Origin: Symbiodinium natans
Lineage: Eukaryota; Sar; Dinophyceae; Suessiales; Symbiodiniaceae
DNA: 62,000 nt
Assembly (NCBI GenBank): GCA_905221605.1
Contig: CAJNDS010000260.1
Location: forward strand, 1 to 62,000
Direction of reading: 5' to 3'
In this document: positions 23,962-36,180 of the stretch, piece by piece
Layout of the letters: every line of letters starts with the position of its first letter
Position numbering within the stretch: the first letter of the stretch is position 1
Position numbers and translations under genes: made by a program
The notes under the pieces: generated by a model
Told to the model about the DNA's origin: nothing
The model's input: only the letters and a program-made list of their open reading frames with translations
Databases searched by the model: none

Positions 23962-25329
23962 CAGTATGAATGCAGTTGCCAGGTTCTCGAATCTCGGTTA
24001 GTGCGACTGTGGCAAGACTCTCAACATCTCGCGACATGCATTCATCGGAGGCGTTCGCAGAGCTCAAACCCCAGGGGTCCGATGCAGCACGGGGCTGAAG
24101 TGGTCACCGAATGGCACACAGCTGAAAGAAGCACGGCTGAACACTCACAGTGGTGTAGATTTTGCTTTTCTTGTCCAACTCCTTCGGTACTTGGAGCCAC
24201 CTGCATGCATGCCTCAATTGGAAGTAAAGTGCTTCATCTTTGAGTTCAACGCACAAGACACAGTCGAACGAGAGAAGACCTGTGTGACATGAGGAAATAG
24301 CTGGCATGCCAACAGCCGGTCTAGCGATTGGCTACTGCGGAGCCCCTTCTACGTTCTCCTTGCCTATTCCATACGGTCCAGGTGTTCTCCCTCTTCAAAC
24401 AAAACGGACTTCAAGTCCAGTGCCTTTTCAAACGGGCGCCTGACTTGACAATAGGTGTGATATGGTGTGATGGGATTTCCAACAGATCCGCGACCCCTGG
24501 CTGCAGCGCCGCCACTTTCCAGTCGCGACGATGATTACGAGAAGCAGACCACTCTAGCCACGCGTCCGCGTTGCAAGATATCTCTGCGTTTCAAGATATC
24601 TGCCGGCTCGAGCTGCGATATACAAAACGTGGCCATAAAAGCACTGAGGAAGTGGCAGAAAAAGTGCCGAAGTGGCCACCAAAAATGTGGAAGCCATGAA
24701 CCGAATTTGACACGTCGCCGGAAAGACATCTGCTTGGTGATGCGCGCGAGCCGCGGGGTACCCCAGAGCACCGCCCACGCATTGAGCACGGGTGGGCAGG
24801 TCGACGAGCTTCGTACGCAAGGCGCCTAAACCCTGGACCTGGAATCCAGTAGTCTCCACCGCAACGCGAAACAACGCCTGCCTGGCGAGGACCCACCGCA
24901 CGCTGCGGATGCACGCTCTACAAACACCCAACTCGGCATGCCCGACTGCACGGTGGCAAAGGGGCGGGCGAAGGAACCACAGGCAGGAACACGCAAGGCG
25001 TAGCCGTAGGTGGAGACGAGTCTTGTTGCGGAGCCCAGAGAAGCATCAACTCACACTGCATTGATTGGGGCCCGGGGCGAGTTGGGCACGCAGGGTATCC
25101 GATTCGCAGGTTTGGCCTTGCAGCACCGGTGTCTAGCGTTTCATCCTTTTGGTGCCTTCGGCTGAGCCGATTCGGTGATCCCCGGAGCACTGACACAGGC
25201 ACAGACACCCGGCTGCCCTGATACCTGCGAGTTCCAGTCAAATGCATCTGCCGCACGCTACGGGATCCAATGTGGGAGCCATCCTGCACTTTTCGGACAG
25301 GTAATTAGTTAAGGATACTTTGCCGCATG
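23962..25329. other. Stretch without an identified gene
   Basis: Open frames exist on both strands at 24467-24931 (plus 'ISLRFKISAGSSCDIQNVAI', minus 'VAVETTGFQVQGLGALRTKL') of similar quality, so neither is called. No strong repeat is visible. Confidence 0.35.
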
Positions 25330-25570
25330 TTGGCGCAGGATTCTGTCGCCGTTGCCTCCAGGAATACTCTTAGAATTAGACCCGGCACAGAGGTCATCGC
25401 ACCAGCATTCTGTACTCTCCGTGGGATTGCTTGGGGGTGGGCACTTCGCGAAATCTCGGCGCGACACTCTGCTTCGGGGGGTAGACACTGCAGGGATACT
25501 CGGTGGGGCTCTTGACGTGGGAACTTTGGGGGTGGGCAGTCCAGGACATTCTGCGGGATTCTACGCAAGC
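25330..25570. repeat. Dispersed copy related to the 21.6-kb minisatellite
   Basis: Contains gggtgggcacttcg and gggtgggcagtccagg segments and ends ctgcgggattctacgc. The first parts match the 21600-21960 units, and the last matches ctgcgggattctatgc near 37050. Confidence 0.6.
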
Positions 25571-25939
25571 ATCAATAAGGCCCTTGTCTTCCGCTCACAT
25601 GTACACGCGGAGTAAGGCCCGCATTGGCCAAATACGGGTCTTATTCTGCCCCTACGTATCCAGGGCGCGTGTGCCTGTACATGTTACGAGTACGTATACG
25701 TGTTTGTATCTTCTAGCTTGTGGAGGCCACTTGCTGTCGCATTCTTTGATGTTACTTGATCTTGACTGGTTATCACGTGTGTGCGCTGACTGCAGGGTGT
25801 TGTTATTCACTTATAGCAACGGCCGTTTTCCTGGCATGTGTCAGCCTTTTACACCTCCCTCGTGGAGATGCTCCTGCTGCCGTCCTAGTGATCGCCCAGG
25901 CCCACATTTTTGGCTGTGTCCTGCCGTGTCGGGGCCTGT

Positions 25940-25963
25940 CCCTAAACCCTAAACCCTTAAACC
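25940..25963. repeat. Interstitial telomere-type repeat (CCCTAAA)
   Basis: Three to four units of ccctaaa with one variant. It sits directly before a TATG/TGTA microsatellite. Confidence 0.85.
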
Positions 25964-25965
25964 GT

Positions 25966-26100
25966 ATGTATGTGTATCTGTAAGCATAATGATGTATGTA
26001 TGTGTATGTATATATCTATGTCTGTATATATTATGTGTGTGTATGTGTATGTATAGATCTATGTGTGTATATATGTGCATATATGTGTGTATGTATGTCA
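25966..26100. repeat. TG/TA-rich microsatellite (TATGTGTATG units)
   Basis: Alternating tatgtgtatg, tatatctatg and similar units over about 130 nt. Confidence 0.9.
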
Positions 26101-26170
26101 TTTAATTGACCTTCCTGTTTTTGTATGAAGATACTTTGTTTTTAGAACTTGTAAAATGGAATCCCTAAGG

Positions 26171-26425
26171 CAGGCAGATTTGGGAAGAAGCCTTACACCT
26201 TCAAACCATCTTTTTTTTTGGGCGCAGAGGAAGCAGATTTGGGTTGAAACCTTACACCTTTAAACCTTCTTTCTTGTTGGGCGCAGAGCAGGCAGATTTG
26301 GGAAGAAGCCTTACACCTTTACACCCTCCTTTCTTGGGCGCAGAGCAGGCAGACTTGGGAAGAGTCCTTACACCTCTAAACCCTCCTTTTTTGGGGCGCA
26401 GAGTAAACCCTTCCTTTTTGGGGCT
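26171..26425. repeat. 58-60-bp minisatellite, about 4.3 copies
   Basis: Unit runs gcagatttgggaagaagcct, then tacacctttaaaccctcctt, then a variable T/G run and ggcgcagag. Copies begin near 26173, 26233, 26292 and 26350, with a shorter last copy. Near-regular spacing and high identity suggest recent array growth. Confidence 0.9.
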
Positions 26426-28730
26426 CTGGGGATGGGAGACACAGGCTAGGGAGCGTGGGCGAAGAGAAGAGAATGGTTGACTTAAGCTGTAACGACCCCA
26501 CACGGAAGGTGGAGAAAAACAGCGTGAGTATATGGGATCATGCAGCATGTGGCAGACTGGCTAGCAACCCAGAGCCCGCCTGTAATTAGTTTGCACAGGC
26601 TTCGCCTTCTCTATGTTGCAGGCGGATAGTCCTGTGCGAGATTGCTCGGTGTTTAAGCTCGGCCGTAATCTCATGTCAAGCACGGCTTGCAAAGACACTT
26701 GCAAATGGCATCTTGCTTCAGCAGTCTCACCCGCTTTGATGGGGAGTGGGGACCTCGTCCTCGACCAGCTCACAGTCGATCCACCACCTGATGGCAGTCT
26801 TGGAATAAAGAAGACAAAATGCACCTTGGAAGGGGAGAGGAGAAGAGGACTCTCTGGGACTCTCCTCCGAACTCTCCCCCAGACTCTCCTCCGGACTCTC
26901 CTCTCAGGGCTCTCTCTCACTGAGAGGATTATTTTCTCTGGGCCCCCCAGCACGCTGCCCATCAGATGCTCACCGAAGATCTTGGCCGGAACGACTCCCT
27001 TGGCCTTAGCTTGGGGAGGGCATTGACTTTCGGACTTTCGGACCTCTTTCCGACAACTTTATGACTGTTTTGCCAATTCAGTAGCTCTTGGCGCTACATG
27101 TTACGTGTTTTGATATCAGCTGCCACTGTCGCACACCGCGACATGCCCTGCGAGGCAACAGCAGCAGTAGCAACAGCACAAGCAAACAGGGGGATGTGAG
27201 GTGATGCGTCATGGTGTGGAGTCGCTGACGTGAGATTCGTCATTGACGGCCTGAGGCAAGAAAATCGAGACGCTTCCTGAACATCAGGCATCGGAATCTT
27301 CACAGAACCTTACCATAGCTATAGCAGTCACTAACTACGAGCACTTGAGATCAGGGCCACTAGGCGACCCACTGTTTTCTCACAATGTCTGCGTATGCTA
27401 TCTGAAGTGCAAGGTTTCGGGGCATGCTGCGAAAGCAACCCCAGCTTGTGACGTGAGGGGCCTTTGCTGGGCTTCATGGGGGATGAGGGTGGCCCTCCTA
27501 CCTGAAAATCAATCAGTGTGCACCTTCAAGCCCACCACCCCTTGAACTATTGAGCCAATTTGACCCACCAATCTCCAAGGAGCTACAAGTAGCTTTCGGG
27601 AATTTTCGCGCGATTTGCGGAGCATGGGTGCTGGCCCTCGAGATGCACAACAATACTCAGTACTCTCGAATGGCACCCGACCCCGCCATTACCGCACCAT
27701 TAGCTGCACCAGCTCTGCAAACTCAGGCGGATGCCGTGATGATCTTGTACTGCTCCCTCTGCATTACCTGTCCACTCGTCTAGGCTTTACGAAAGTACTT
27801 CCGAAGACTACTTCCGAAGACTGGCCAGCTTGGAACTGAGCCTCAGGCAGTGTACTTGCCGATACTTAGATACATTATCTTCGAGGAGAAGTTGACACCT
27901 CAGCGCATCGCTCAAAGCTTGGCTGCGACAATCCCGGTTTGGTGTCGAGATGTATTGGGTAATACTTGTGCTCAAAGCTCTATGTTTTTTTCGCTGAAAA
28001 CCCTGAAACCAAAGCCCACCTCGAAGCATGTGAAGCAGCTAAGCCCCATGCGATCTTCATCTGCTACGATCTCCGTGACTTCCTGGCACGCTGCCAGGCT
28101 CATCTGCACGCTGCCAAGCTCATCTAGGCTCTACCTCGCTGAAACGACCGATGAACCCCATGCCAGAGCCGACCCTGTGCCGCAGTGGTGTCAAAGGGCT
28201 GAAGAGCTTGTCACAACATGCCTTGGATTCTTGGATCAGGGAAAGCGTCACTCCAGCAAAACTCGAACGACTTCAAGGACCCCAAGCTGTGATACATGTG
28301 CACAACACATTGGCCGTCAAATCGTGTGCCAAGGTAGAGGCATTTGAGAACAAAATACGTCCGTTGGCAAAATGCACCTGGCGCACGCGAGAATGCCCGT
28401 GGCATGGACGATCATTCACTTGGCTGAATTGACAGCTGCCGCCTCACCCATTTCCACCCCTGCTCCCTGCATACTGCCTCAACAGTACACTCTTCCGCAT
28501 CTCTTAACACTGTCAACCCCGATTATGGTAGCCTCGGCTGAACGCAGCCACCTTCGCGCATCTTCAGGCGGCAAGCATGTCAGGTTCACCAGCATGCAGT
28601 TGCGGTCATTCTGCAGTACTTCCAAGTGGCCCTGTCAGGCGATCCGACAATGGCATGATGCTGGACACGGACACATTGACACGCGGACACACAAAGACAC
28701 ACAAAGAGACACACAAAGCCAAAACCGATG
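26426..28730. other. Stretch without an identified gene
   Basis: Contains a CT-rich repeat (about 26838-26920, actctcctcc units) and competing protein-like frames at 27840-28130. These are plus 'YLPILRYIIFEEKLTPQRIA' and 'AENPETKAHLEACEAAKPHA' against minus 'LAACQEVTEIVADEDRMGL', so the strand cannot be decided. A plus frame at 28151-28432 ('GVKGLKSLSQHALDSWIRES') is also open. None matches a known family. Confidence 0.35.
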
Positions 28731-28731
28731 T

Positions 28732-29772
28732 CTACCCTTCGCTATGTCGACCCCTGCCAGCCACCTGATACAGGGACCCCACATCGAACATGGACTGGTG
28801 GATCCTGTAGCAAGCAGAATGAGTTCGAGTCTGAAATGACGATGCCAAGACCTGAGAAAACATTTGGGGCAGGCACGTGTCTTCGTCACTTTGTCGGATT
28901 GTGGCAGGCGAAGTCCTAGATACCGAAATCGCAGCAGGTGGGAAGTTGCGCAAATGACCACAACGACTTGACTTAACAGAAAAATGATGCACTTGCAGAG
29001 GAGACCAGACCCTGCGATTGCAGCGGAGTCGCACAAAGGCGCTTGCAGACTTCCGTGGCCGATCCAGCCTGCACTCCGCTGCACTCAGCGAACAGAACAG
29101 CGGATGTGAAGAGAGAAGCGCCTTCAGTTCGAACAGAACTTCCAAAGGCAGAGGACAGTCTGGCTACTGGATTCCCCTCCAAGAAGGCATGAAACCAAAC
29201 TCTATCGTACCCTTGTCATGCTGTACAGCTACAAATGCTGTGAAATCCTCGAGCTCTCAAACCATGCCAGATCTCCTTGACCGAATCTGCATGGCTGCTA
29301 CGGCACCAGTCTCCTGAGACACGCAAGAAGCGCCGGTCGAAGGCCGCAGTATCGAATGCAGAGCAAACAGCTGCCACCGTTGCAATCTGTCTCGCTTGAC
29401 GATGGCTAAAGCGGCTAAGGCTTCATTGAATTGAACCCGAGAACCGCTTGACTGAACCGCCCCATGGATCATGTCAACCCTTTGGATACATCCCCTGAAT
29501 GGTTGGACATCCCTCCGCGGGTCCACCGCGCCATTGTCTAGGCCTGTCGGTGCAGCCTGGAGAAGTTGGATGAGAGGTTTTGGTGGGCTGAGGGCGATTT
29601 TTTTAGCGCCTTCCTTAAGCACTTGGCAGCCCACTCGGCTCAGATCCGGGTAGAAGCTGGGCACGATTGAAAGGCCCCAAGGGGTGGTGACAACATGCAA
29701 AACAGAACAAAGCAGTAAACTGACGGTCCCCTGCGGAAGCACACTGTGAAAACTCAAGCTCGGCACCCGCAT
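28732..29772 (-). other. Minus-strand gene-like cluster, unidentified
   Basis: A 171-codon open minus frame (29772-29257) is followed by 'EDFTAFVAVQHDKGTIEFGF' then MPSWRGIQ (about 29165-29252), and by 'EVLFELKALLSSHPLFCSLS' then 'AECRLDRPRKSASAFVRLRC' (about 29020-29140). The consecutive pieces on one strand suggest exons of one gene. The first open frame has a hydrophobic stretch and 'FNEALAALAIVKRDRLQRWQ' near its end. No family is recognised and splice edges were not fixed. Confidence 0.42.
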
Positions 29773-30529
29773 GAGTAAGTCCAGGCGAAGACCTGTTCAT
29801 GAGACGCTCAGAAAACCTGGGAAGCAGACATGATTGCGCTGGGTACGGTCAACTTATCTGTCTTCCGCATGATGGCTGAATGCAGTCCCGTGCGGGTTGT
29901 ATTAACTTATGTGCTTCTTCTTGCCATGTCTTGATCTTCAATTCCAGCCCATGCCTGCATCAGGTGCAATTTGGCTGGGGTTCAACTCCTGCGGCACGCT
30001 CCCTGCCTAGGCGACAGCGACGCAGAGGGCATTTTTCAGAGACATGGTCAGACGTGTTATGAGGGGCCTATCGGAAAGGGGAGAAATGTCAGCGCTGAAG
30101 GGAACTTCCACTCCCATGCGCTACATGAGCGCCCTGGCCGCCCTGGCCTCATCCTCTGCCCCCGTTGGCTGCCTCGGTCTTACAGCTTCAGTTGTGGCAC
30201 TTCGTGGCGCACTTCGTGGCGCACTGTGGTACATTGCGGCACATTGTGGTAGATGGTAGCAAAATCACACTGCCTAACTTGGACCGTCTTGGTAGGCTGT
30301 TCGACTAGCAGGAAAAGGTGGACATGAACCGTGTAAACAGCCGGGAGGCAGTGACGCCATCTGGTGAGCTTCCCTGTCGCCTGGCTCGTGGTGTCGCTGT
30401 GCAACTTGGGGCACGTGACAAACTAGTCAAAGTTTGAGGAATGGTGAAGCAGACCACTCTAACAAAACTGCTGGTTGGGATGTCCAGTTCAACGCCGTTT
30501 CAACACCTGCACTGAAGCAAAAGAATAGG

Positions 30530-32290
30530 TGAATCCAGGAGCCTGGAGGCCGGTTGAAGTACTGAAGACCCAGGTGCTCTGGCTGCTGCAGCGGCTGCTG
30601 CAGCAGCGGCTGCTGAAACCTAGCGTGCCACGTCTGTTCCGAACGCACACACCACTATTGCGGAGGCCAAGGATGGAAGCATGGAGACACTTCTCTCTGT
30701 CGCACCATGCCATGCCCACACCATGCCCACATGTCGCACTCTTGAAAACATGATGACTATCAGCCGCACTCTGGCGTGTCCCCCAGTTGCTATTCCCACT
30801 TGTTCTGAGCTGCGCGCTGCTCCTGCGGCAACGAGAGACCTTGAAGCGGATGGAACTGCGCCGAGGGATGGTGTCCCCTGAGCAGCAAGAGAAACATGAG
30901 ATTGTAAGGAGCGCAGTGTGTGGCGGCGACACCTGTAAAGCCGCCGCAAGAAGTGACTGACGACCCTGCCAAGCTACGATGCGGGCAGCTGGATGGTGTC
31001 CAGTGTTTGCTGCAGCCGCTGTTGCCGATGCTGTTCTTGCAGGAGACGTGTTTGCACCTGCAGGCGAACGTTCTTTAAGAGTCTTACCGACCGAGCACGT
31101 CACAGTATTTCAGAAGATTTGAGCCACATCAGCTAGAAAAAATCGCAACGACTGCCCAATTCTACTTCACTTGCGGCTGCAATGACTTCCAGTCCTTCCT
31201 TTCATCCGAGACGTTTGGTCAGATCTTCTAGCACGCTGTCTTCTTGCTCTGATGTAGCACCTCCTGCTGCAGGCGCATGAGCTCCTCGCACTGGGCTTAC
31301 AAGCCAGGTCGCACACACACGAATAGAACTGAAAGAAAGGTCGCAGGTTCGAAAGACGGCTGCGCGCCGGGCTTGGCACTGCCGCTCTACAAATCATCAT
31401 CGCCCAAGCTTCGCAGACACCCTTTAGATTTCCTGACACACAAAGCTCCGTCAAAGCTCCTCAGCTCGGTCCGTTGCGACATCCTCAAGGACACTGGAGG
31501 TCAGAAGGCAACGAGTGCTGTTGTTAAAGTACACCCTGTTTGGCCATTCGCCCCTGCAGGGCAGGCTGCCCAATCTAGTTGGTGCTGTATTTGCTTGCTT
31601 GACAACCAGTGAGCTTGCACGCTTAGCTTACACGCTTTTGGCAGTAACATTGAGCATGGAGGGTCCTGGCGGTAGGGCGCCTGCGCGAGCGGGAAGCGCG
31701 GGTCCGATGGTAGGGGCGGCAGCTGCTGCTTCCTTAGAGTTAGGAGACCCTGAAGCCTGATTGTTTCCCACTTCCCACTGCCACTTGGAGGCACACATGA
31801 AGCAGTCCAAATGCCAGTGCGACCCAGCCACTGCAAATCGAGCAGTTGCTGCTGCATTGGCAGCCTGGGTCACATCAAAGCTCGGCCCTGAGATTCCAAG
31901 TGCAAGTTCCGCCGTGTGTCCTCCCTCTTGGTGCATGACGACTGTGGCGGTCGCGGCACATTCATTGGGAGTGAGGGGTACGACTGCGGCCTTGGCAGGC
32001 AGGCAGTCGGGTGGCCCTCGTCCTTTTGCCATCTCAGGTTGCTTGATTCCCAGCTGGCACTGGCTAGACTCGCTAGGCAGCATGCACAGACTGCCATGAC
32101 AAGCACCTGATTCCAAGATATTCCAAGCCACAACTCAGGTGCTGCGCCAGGGAAGAACGGCGTTACACCTGAGATGAGTTCCCTGACAGCTCTACCCTGG
32201 CTCTACTCTGGCTCTACTACTGTTCCCCTGTTTGGCTCCTTCTTGACCTTGCGGTCAAGCAACTTGCGCAGGTCGTGCTGGAGGCCGAAG
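30530..32290 (-). CDS. Gln-rich/coiled-coil protein, multi-exon, unidentified
   Basis: Minus-strand pieces in order: 'LQHDLRKLLDRKVKKEPN' (about 32205-32265); a long open frame (32131-31628) with 'LGISGPSFDVTQAANAAATA' and 'HWHLDCFMCASKWQWEV'; 'QCEELMRLQQEVLHQSKK' (about 31230-31290); 'RLQVQTRLLQEQHRQQRLQQ' and TLDTIQL (about 30983-31068); and 'FQQPLLQQPLQQPEHLGLQY' (about 30550-30620). Heptad-like Leu/Gln spacing indicates coiled coil. The 'HLDCFMC' string recalls half a zinc-binding LIM-type site but its partner cysteines are absent. Exon edges were not established, and the pieces might belong to more than one gene. No function is assigned. Confidence 0.45.
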
Positions 32291-33924
32291 GCTCCTGGCT
32301 ACGCCAAAGCTGGAGAAAAGATTGTCAATACAAGAAGTACCCACGTGGCTGGCGGCGGCCAGCACAGCAAGACATGTGCCTGCGCCGGCCATGGAACATC
32401 GCTCCAAGCCTGCAGATGTTGCACTGGCTTATCCTGGATGTGACGGCTTTTTGCTGGATGCTCTGCTGCGCTCAGCAATCCAAGGAACACACGACAACAA
32501 TACCCGCAAACCGCCTGCTGCGTCATTTGCGTGGCCCCCCACCGCCCCGGCGCCTGGCCCTGCCAGAACACGTGAGTGCGTTGATTCTTCGATGCTTCCT
32601 GCTCGAAGTTTGCTAGGAACCCGGCAGCCATCTACAATTCGTGGCTTGTGTTAAGACCTTTAAAGTCGATCAACAAGGACGAAAGCAAGCTGCAAAAGAC
32701 TAGCTTTCGCTAATGGGTACTAGCGCTCAATCAATCCAAAATAATGCAAAACTGACTGACCACTTCTCATTGAGTATGTGCCGCTACCGCCAGAGACTAA
32801 ATGGCACCATAGATATGGTGCTTCCTAGAGTTGTGACACGACTGGCCTTGACTGGGCTTGCACATGCTGATACATGCTGCACCGGGCTAGTTTCGGATTG
32901 GCGCCATCCCGAACCAATCTCCGCAGCGTGCCTGTAGCGGAGGCGGCGCCAGCCCCCTCCAAAGTCAGCTTGCTTTGCAAGGCCACTGAGACCACTCGTA
33001 GCAAAAATTGCGCAGGGCACGTCTGGACACTGTCTGCACACATGGACATCTACAAGACAAAGTGTCGGCACTTGCAAACTACGCTACCCAGAGCCTTCCA
33101 CCATCAGAGGCCGTGGCCTGCTTGGGACCTCATGTTTGAGAAAGTCAAATTCAACCCAGTTCATGTCAGAAACCCTTGCACCATCAACATTACCCCCTCT
33201 GCACTACTCAAGCGACATCAGATCTGTCACTCCTGTCGCTGAGGCCCGGACTGGGTGGCGAGTCGCTCAGGCCCGTCCCCCCCAGAAACAACTGCCTCAA
33301 GACAAACAGAGTACGCAGCGTACGCTCTCCAACAGCGTTCACGAATGACCGTCTTGTGGCTTTCGATACAAGCTACGAAGCAGCCGTTGGAAAACTGTCG
33401 GCCAAACATGAAGCCGGAACTGCATCCAGGGGTCTGTGTCGAGATGACGGCTGGCTGCATGGCCTCCCGAGCGCTATTGGCTGTGACTCACGCCTTCAAG
33501 AAACCAGCACAGCACCGGCATGGCACCAGCGAAAAGCAACCGTGCCACCTTCAACCTCCAACCAATCACCAGGAGTCTACTGAGAGTCTACTGAGTCTAC
33601 TGCACAGTAGATCGCGAGCTTTGTCAGAACACTGTGCTCACTTCAGAAACTTCGAAAGACTTCGAACAGCATGCCTCATTTGCCCACAAGCCGGGGATTT
33701 GCTGCTTATGTCAGTATCTGTCATCTCTTTCCTCCTCTTGCTTCCTCTACCTCAAAACATTCTGAGCTTCACCAGGTGCAACCGGCCCCACCTCCCCAGC
33801 AAAGTCTGTGAGGGATGAGGTGGCTAAGTCCAGACGCTGCGGGCCCAGGGCCCCCAGACCTCCGCCCCTCGCCGGGGCATCCTGCACATCTGCGAAAAAA
33901 CTCTGCAGAATGCAACGAAAGGAT
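32291..33924. other. Stretch without an identified gene
   Basis: Open frames occur on both strands (for example plus 32874-33242 and minus 32784-33077) with no clear winner and no known family. No strong repeat is visible. Confidence 0.35.
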
Positions 33925-34065
33925 TCCAAAGCTTCCAAGGCTCTCCAAGGCGTCTCCAAGGCTTCTCCAGGGCTTCTCCAAGGCTTCCATTGCTTCCCCA
34001 AGGCTTCCAAGGCTTCCCAGGGTTCCCAAAATTCCAAGGCTTCCAAGGCTTCCCCATCTTCCAAG
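33925..34065. repeat. Minisatellite, CCAAGGCTTCC-like units
   Basis: About ten irregular copies of (t)ccaaggcttcc with ctccagggcttct variants. The Leu/Glu/Ala/Trp-rich minus frames here are repeat artefacts. It lies just downstream of the LOTUS gene stop. Confidence 0.9.
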
Positions 34066-34172
34066 CATCAGACCGTCGTTTGCCCGGCCTCCCACCGGTA
34101 GCCTTCACCCTCGAGCTTCATTGCCGAGTCCTGGGATGAATCGACAAGTGGTTGAATTGCGACGGGCGGATG

Positions 34173-35340
34173 TCAGTGCGCCTGGTTGAGGCTGAGTTCG
34201 ACATCACTCTTCAGGACATACTTCGTGGAGTTCTTGCCTCCCACCTGCAGGTTCGAGCTTCGGACATGTCCGTGTTGAGACAAACATGTCTGTTCACTCT
34301 CGACTAGAAGGCAGCTCTCTGAGTCGAACTCATCTGCTTGCACTCTAGATTCCAAGCCTTCTCGACCACCGGGATATTGGCCAAGAGTCCCTTCACGTCT
34401 CGGTAGCCGTAGTCCTGCTGCGATAGTCATCCCCCCCAAACCCTTTTGGACCGCTTCATACTGCTTCTGCCTGCCGACGGCCTTTGCCAGCTGCCAAAAC
34501 TTAGAACCGAGATGTGCGCGAAAGAGCCGAGAACATGAGCAGCAAAGTTAAGCGCATGTCACTGCCGAAACGTGCCCAGTCCTTGCACTGGAGCTTCTCA
34601 TGAGGAAAGAAGCAATTCCACAGATCACGGAAATTCTTCGCAGGGATCTCCCGGCTGCCGCATCGTCGGAAAACCTCGATGACCTTCGCCCAATCAACTG
34701 AATCTATCTTTTTCATTTCTCCCCCACATTTACGCTGACTACGACTAGTCTGCGCTGCCTTAACAAAATAAAGAGGGGATCAATCAACATGGACCAACCG
34801 ACCCATCCAAACTGCCTTGTGTTGGAAACTTTCGGGTACCGGTTTTGGCTGGTCAAAGATGGGCAAGTCCGCTCGTCCGTCAAGCAGTTGATCGCAACAC
34901 CGCTCGAAGCTGTCTCGATCATTGAGCTTCAGCTCCTGACGAAGGAGTTTCGCTAGGATGGGGCAAGTGCAGGCTCTCGGGCAACGCAAAGCAACGCAGG
35001 GCACAATGCTGCAGAGGCTCCATACGGTTGCCAGCTCCAATAAGGCAAAGTCCAGGAATGTCTGTGAGGAAGTTGTGAAGCTTCTCATACCCGGCCTCCT
35101 TGTATTGAAGTGCCTCGCCGTTGTTCCGAAGCTTGAAGAGGTTGTTAATCTGTGACATGAGCAATTGCCGCTCCTGGGTAAGATCGTCTTTGAAGCACTG
35201 AACAAAGAGCGTCTTTACATCCTTCCTTGTCTCAAATTCCTCCCCGTCCCCAAGCTTGTCGTCGGATCTGTTCGAGCACGTAGGTGAATTTGGAGATTGT
35301 GGTGTCAGCAATCTCGGAACAGCACCTGGTTGCAAGATAC
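34173..35340 (-). CDS. LOTUS/OST-HTH domain protein (at least two domains), 5' end uncertain
   Basis: Likely RNA-binding or RNP-scaffold protein; LOTUS (OST-HTH) domains occur in Oskar, TDRD5/7 and MARF1 and bind RNA or helicases. Exons: about 35335-35026, 34952-34816, 34749-34582, 34414-34358 and 34244-34173 (TGA stop); those after the first have fixed lengths that keep frame. Domain 1 (first exon): 'QINNLFKLRNNGEALQYKEA' then 'GYEKLHNFLTDIPGLCLIG'. Linker: 'RQELKLNDRDSFERCCDQLL'. Domain 2: 'WAKVIEVFRRCGSREIPAKN', 'FRDLWNCFFPHEKLQCK', then 'DYGYRDVKGLLANIPVVEK', then 'VGGKNSTKYVLKSDVELSLN'. Donors are GT, GC, GA and GC. The GA intron (34581-34415) is flanked by a GACT direct repeat. No nuclease (NYN/PIN) domain is seen in the window. 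Upstream low-complexity exons may belong to it. Confidence 0.87.
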
Positions 35341-35375
35341 CTTTCCAGGGGCAATTCTGGTTCAAGCATGTGGAC

Positions 35376-36180
35376 CTAAATTGCTACCAGTGCATTCTGA
35401 TTGCAACTTTTTGAATGTGGCTTGAGGTGTTCCCCGCACAAAACTGGCCCTCGGCCTGGAACAACTGGACCTGTTCTTGCTTGAGGTAGCGCATCGGACA
35501 TCCTGATCACTTCGATCGACAAAGCCTTTGGCTGCGTTCTGGTCGGTGTCTGCACTTCCGGGACGATGACCTTGCTGGTTTCCTCGACTGCTCTAGGCCT
35601 CGCTTCTGGCAAGCCATCCAGCTTGCCATCCGCCTTGGCATTCGGCAGCCCTTCCAGCAGCCCTTCCGGCAGCCCTTCCGCCAGCCCCTCTGGCAGCTCT
35701 TCCGGGAGCGCTTCCGGGAGCGCTTCGGGAAGTGGCAGCGCTTTGGGCAGCGCTTTGGGCGGCGCTTCGGGCTGAACTTCAAGAACTCCAGCTGCGGTTT
35801 CAGGCCTTGCTGCTTCCGTGGTTTGCTGAGGTCTCTGTGCCTCTGCTGGTAAGACCACTTCGGAAGAATCTGTAGATTCCTGGCATGCGGATCAAGCAAG
35901 CCGCTGACAGCCCTTGCGTCTCACAGGAAGATTCTAGTCACAGCGGGCCTGCTCTGGCTGCGCAGGTTTCGGCGCAGCAGCCTCCAGATTTCGGGAGTGT
36001 GAATAGCGAAGCCTCCTAAAGTAGTTCTAGGAATCTACTGAGAAGCTACTGAAGCTGTTTGCATCGGGGGGGTGGGTGCAATGAACACGGGCGGGATGGC
36101 AGCTCCACGCAGCTCCTTCTCGTTCTTTGAGCTAGCAAGCTGCTGCTGTACCTGCGACAAGTTGTGCTGTCCTGGACACC
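35376..36180 (-). other. Probable 5' exons of the LOTUS gene, low complexity
   Basis: A 160-codon minus frame (35858-35376) carries a Pro/Leu/Glu/Gly repeat (units such as LPEALPEGL), encoded by 12-24-bp tandem copies of ggcagcccttcc/gggagcgcttcc at about 35640-35775. It continues as 'EVIRMSDALPQARTGPVVPG'. Farther upstream, 'HNLSQVQQQLASSKNEKELR' (about 36095-36155) reads like another exon. Both lie on the strand of the LOTUS gene and immediately upstream of it, but in frames that would need introns. The repeat could instead be non-coding. Confidence 0.4.

Noticed and set aside
31780-31830. LIM zinc finger suggested by 'HWHLDCFMC'
   Set aside because: The paired upstream and downstream cysteines of a LIM domain are missing.
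33747-34108. Glu/Ala/Leu/Trp repeat proteins in several minus frames
   Set aside because: Minisatellite of ccaaggcttcc units; several frames are open for the same reason.
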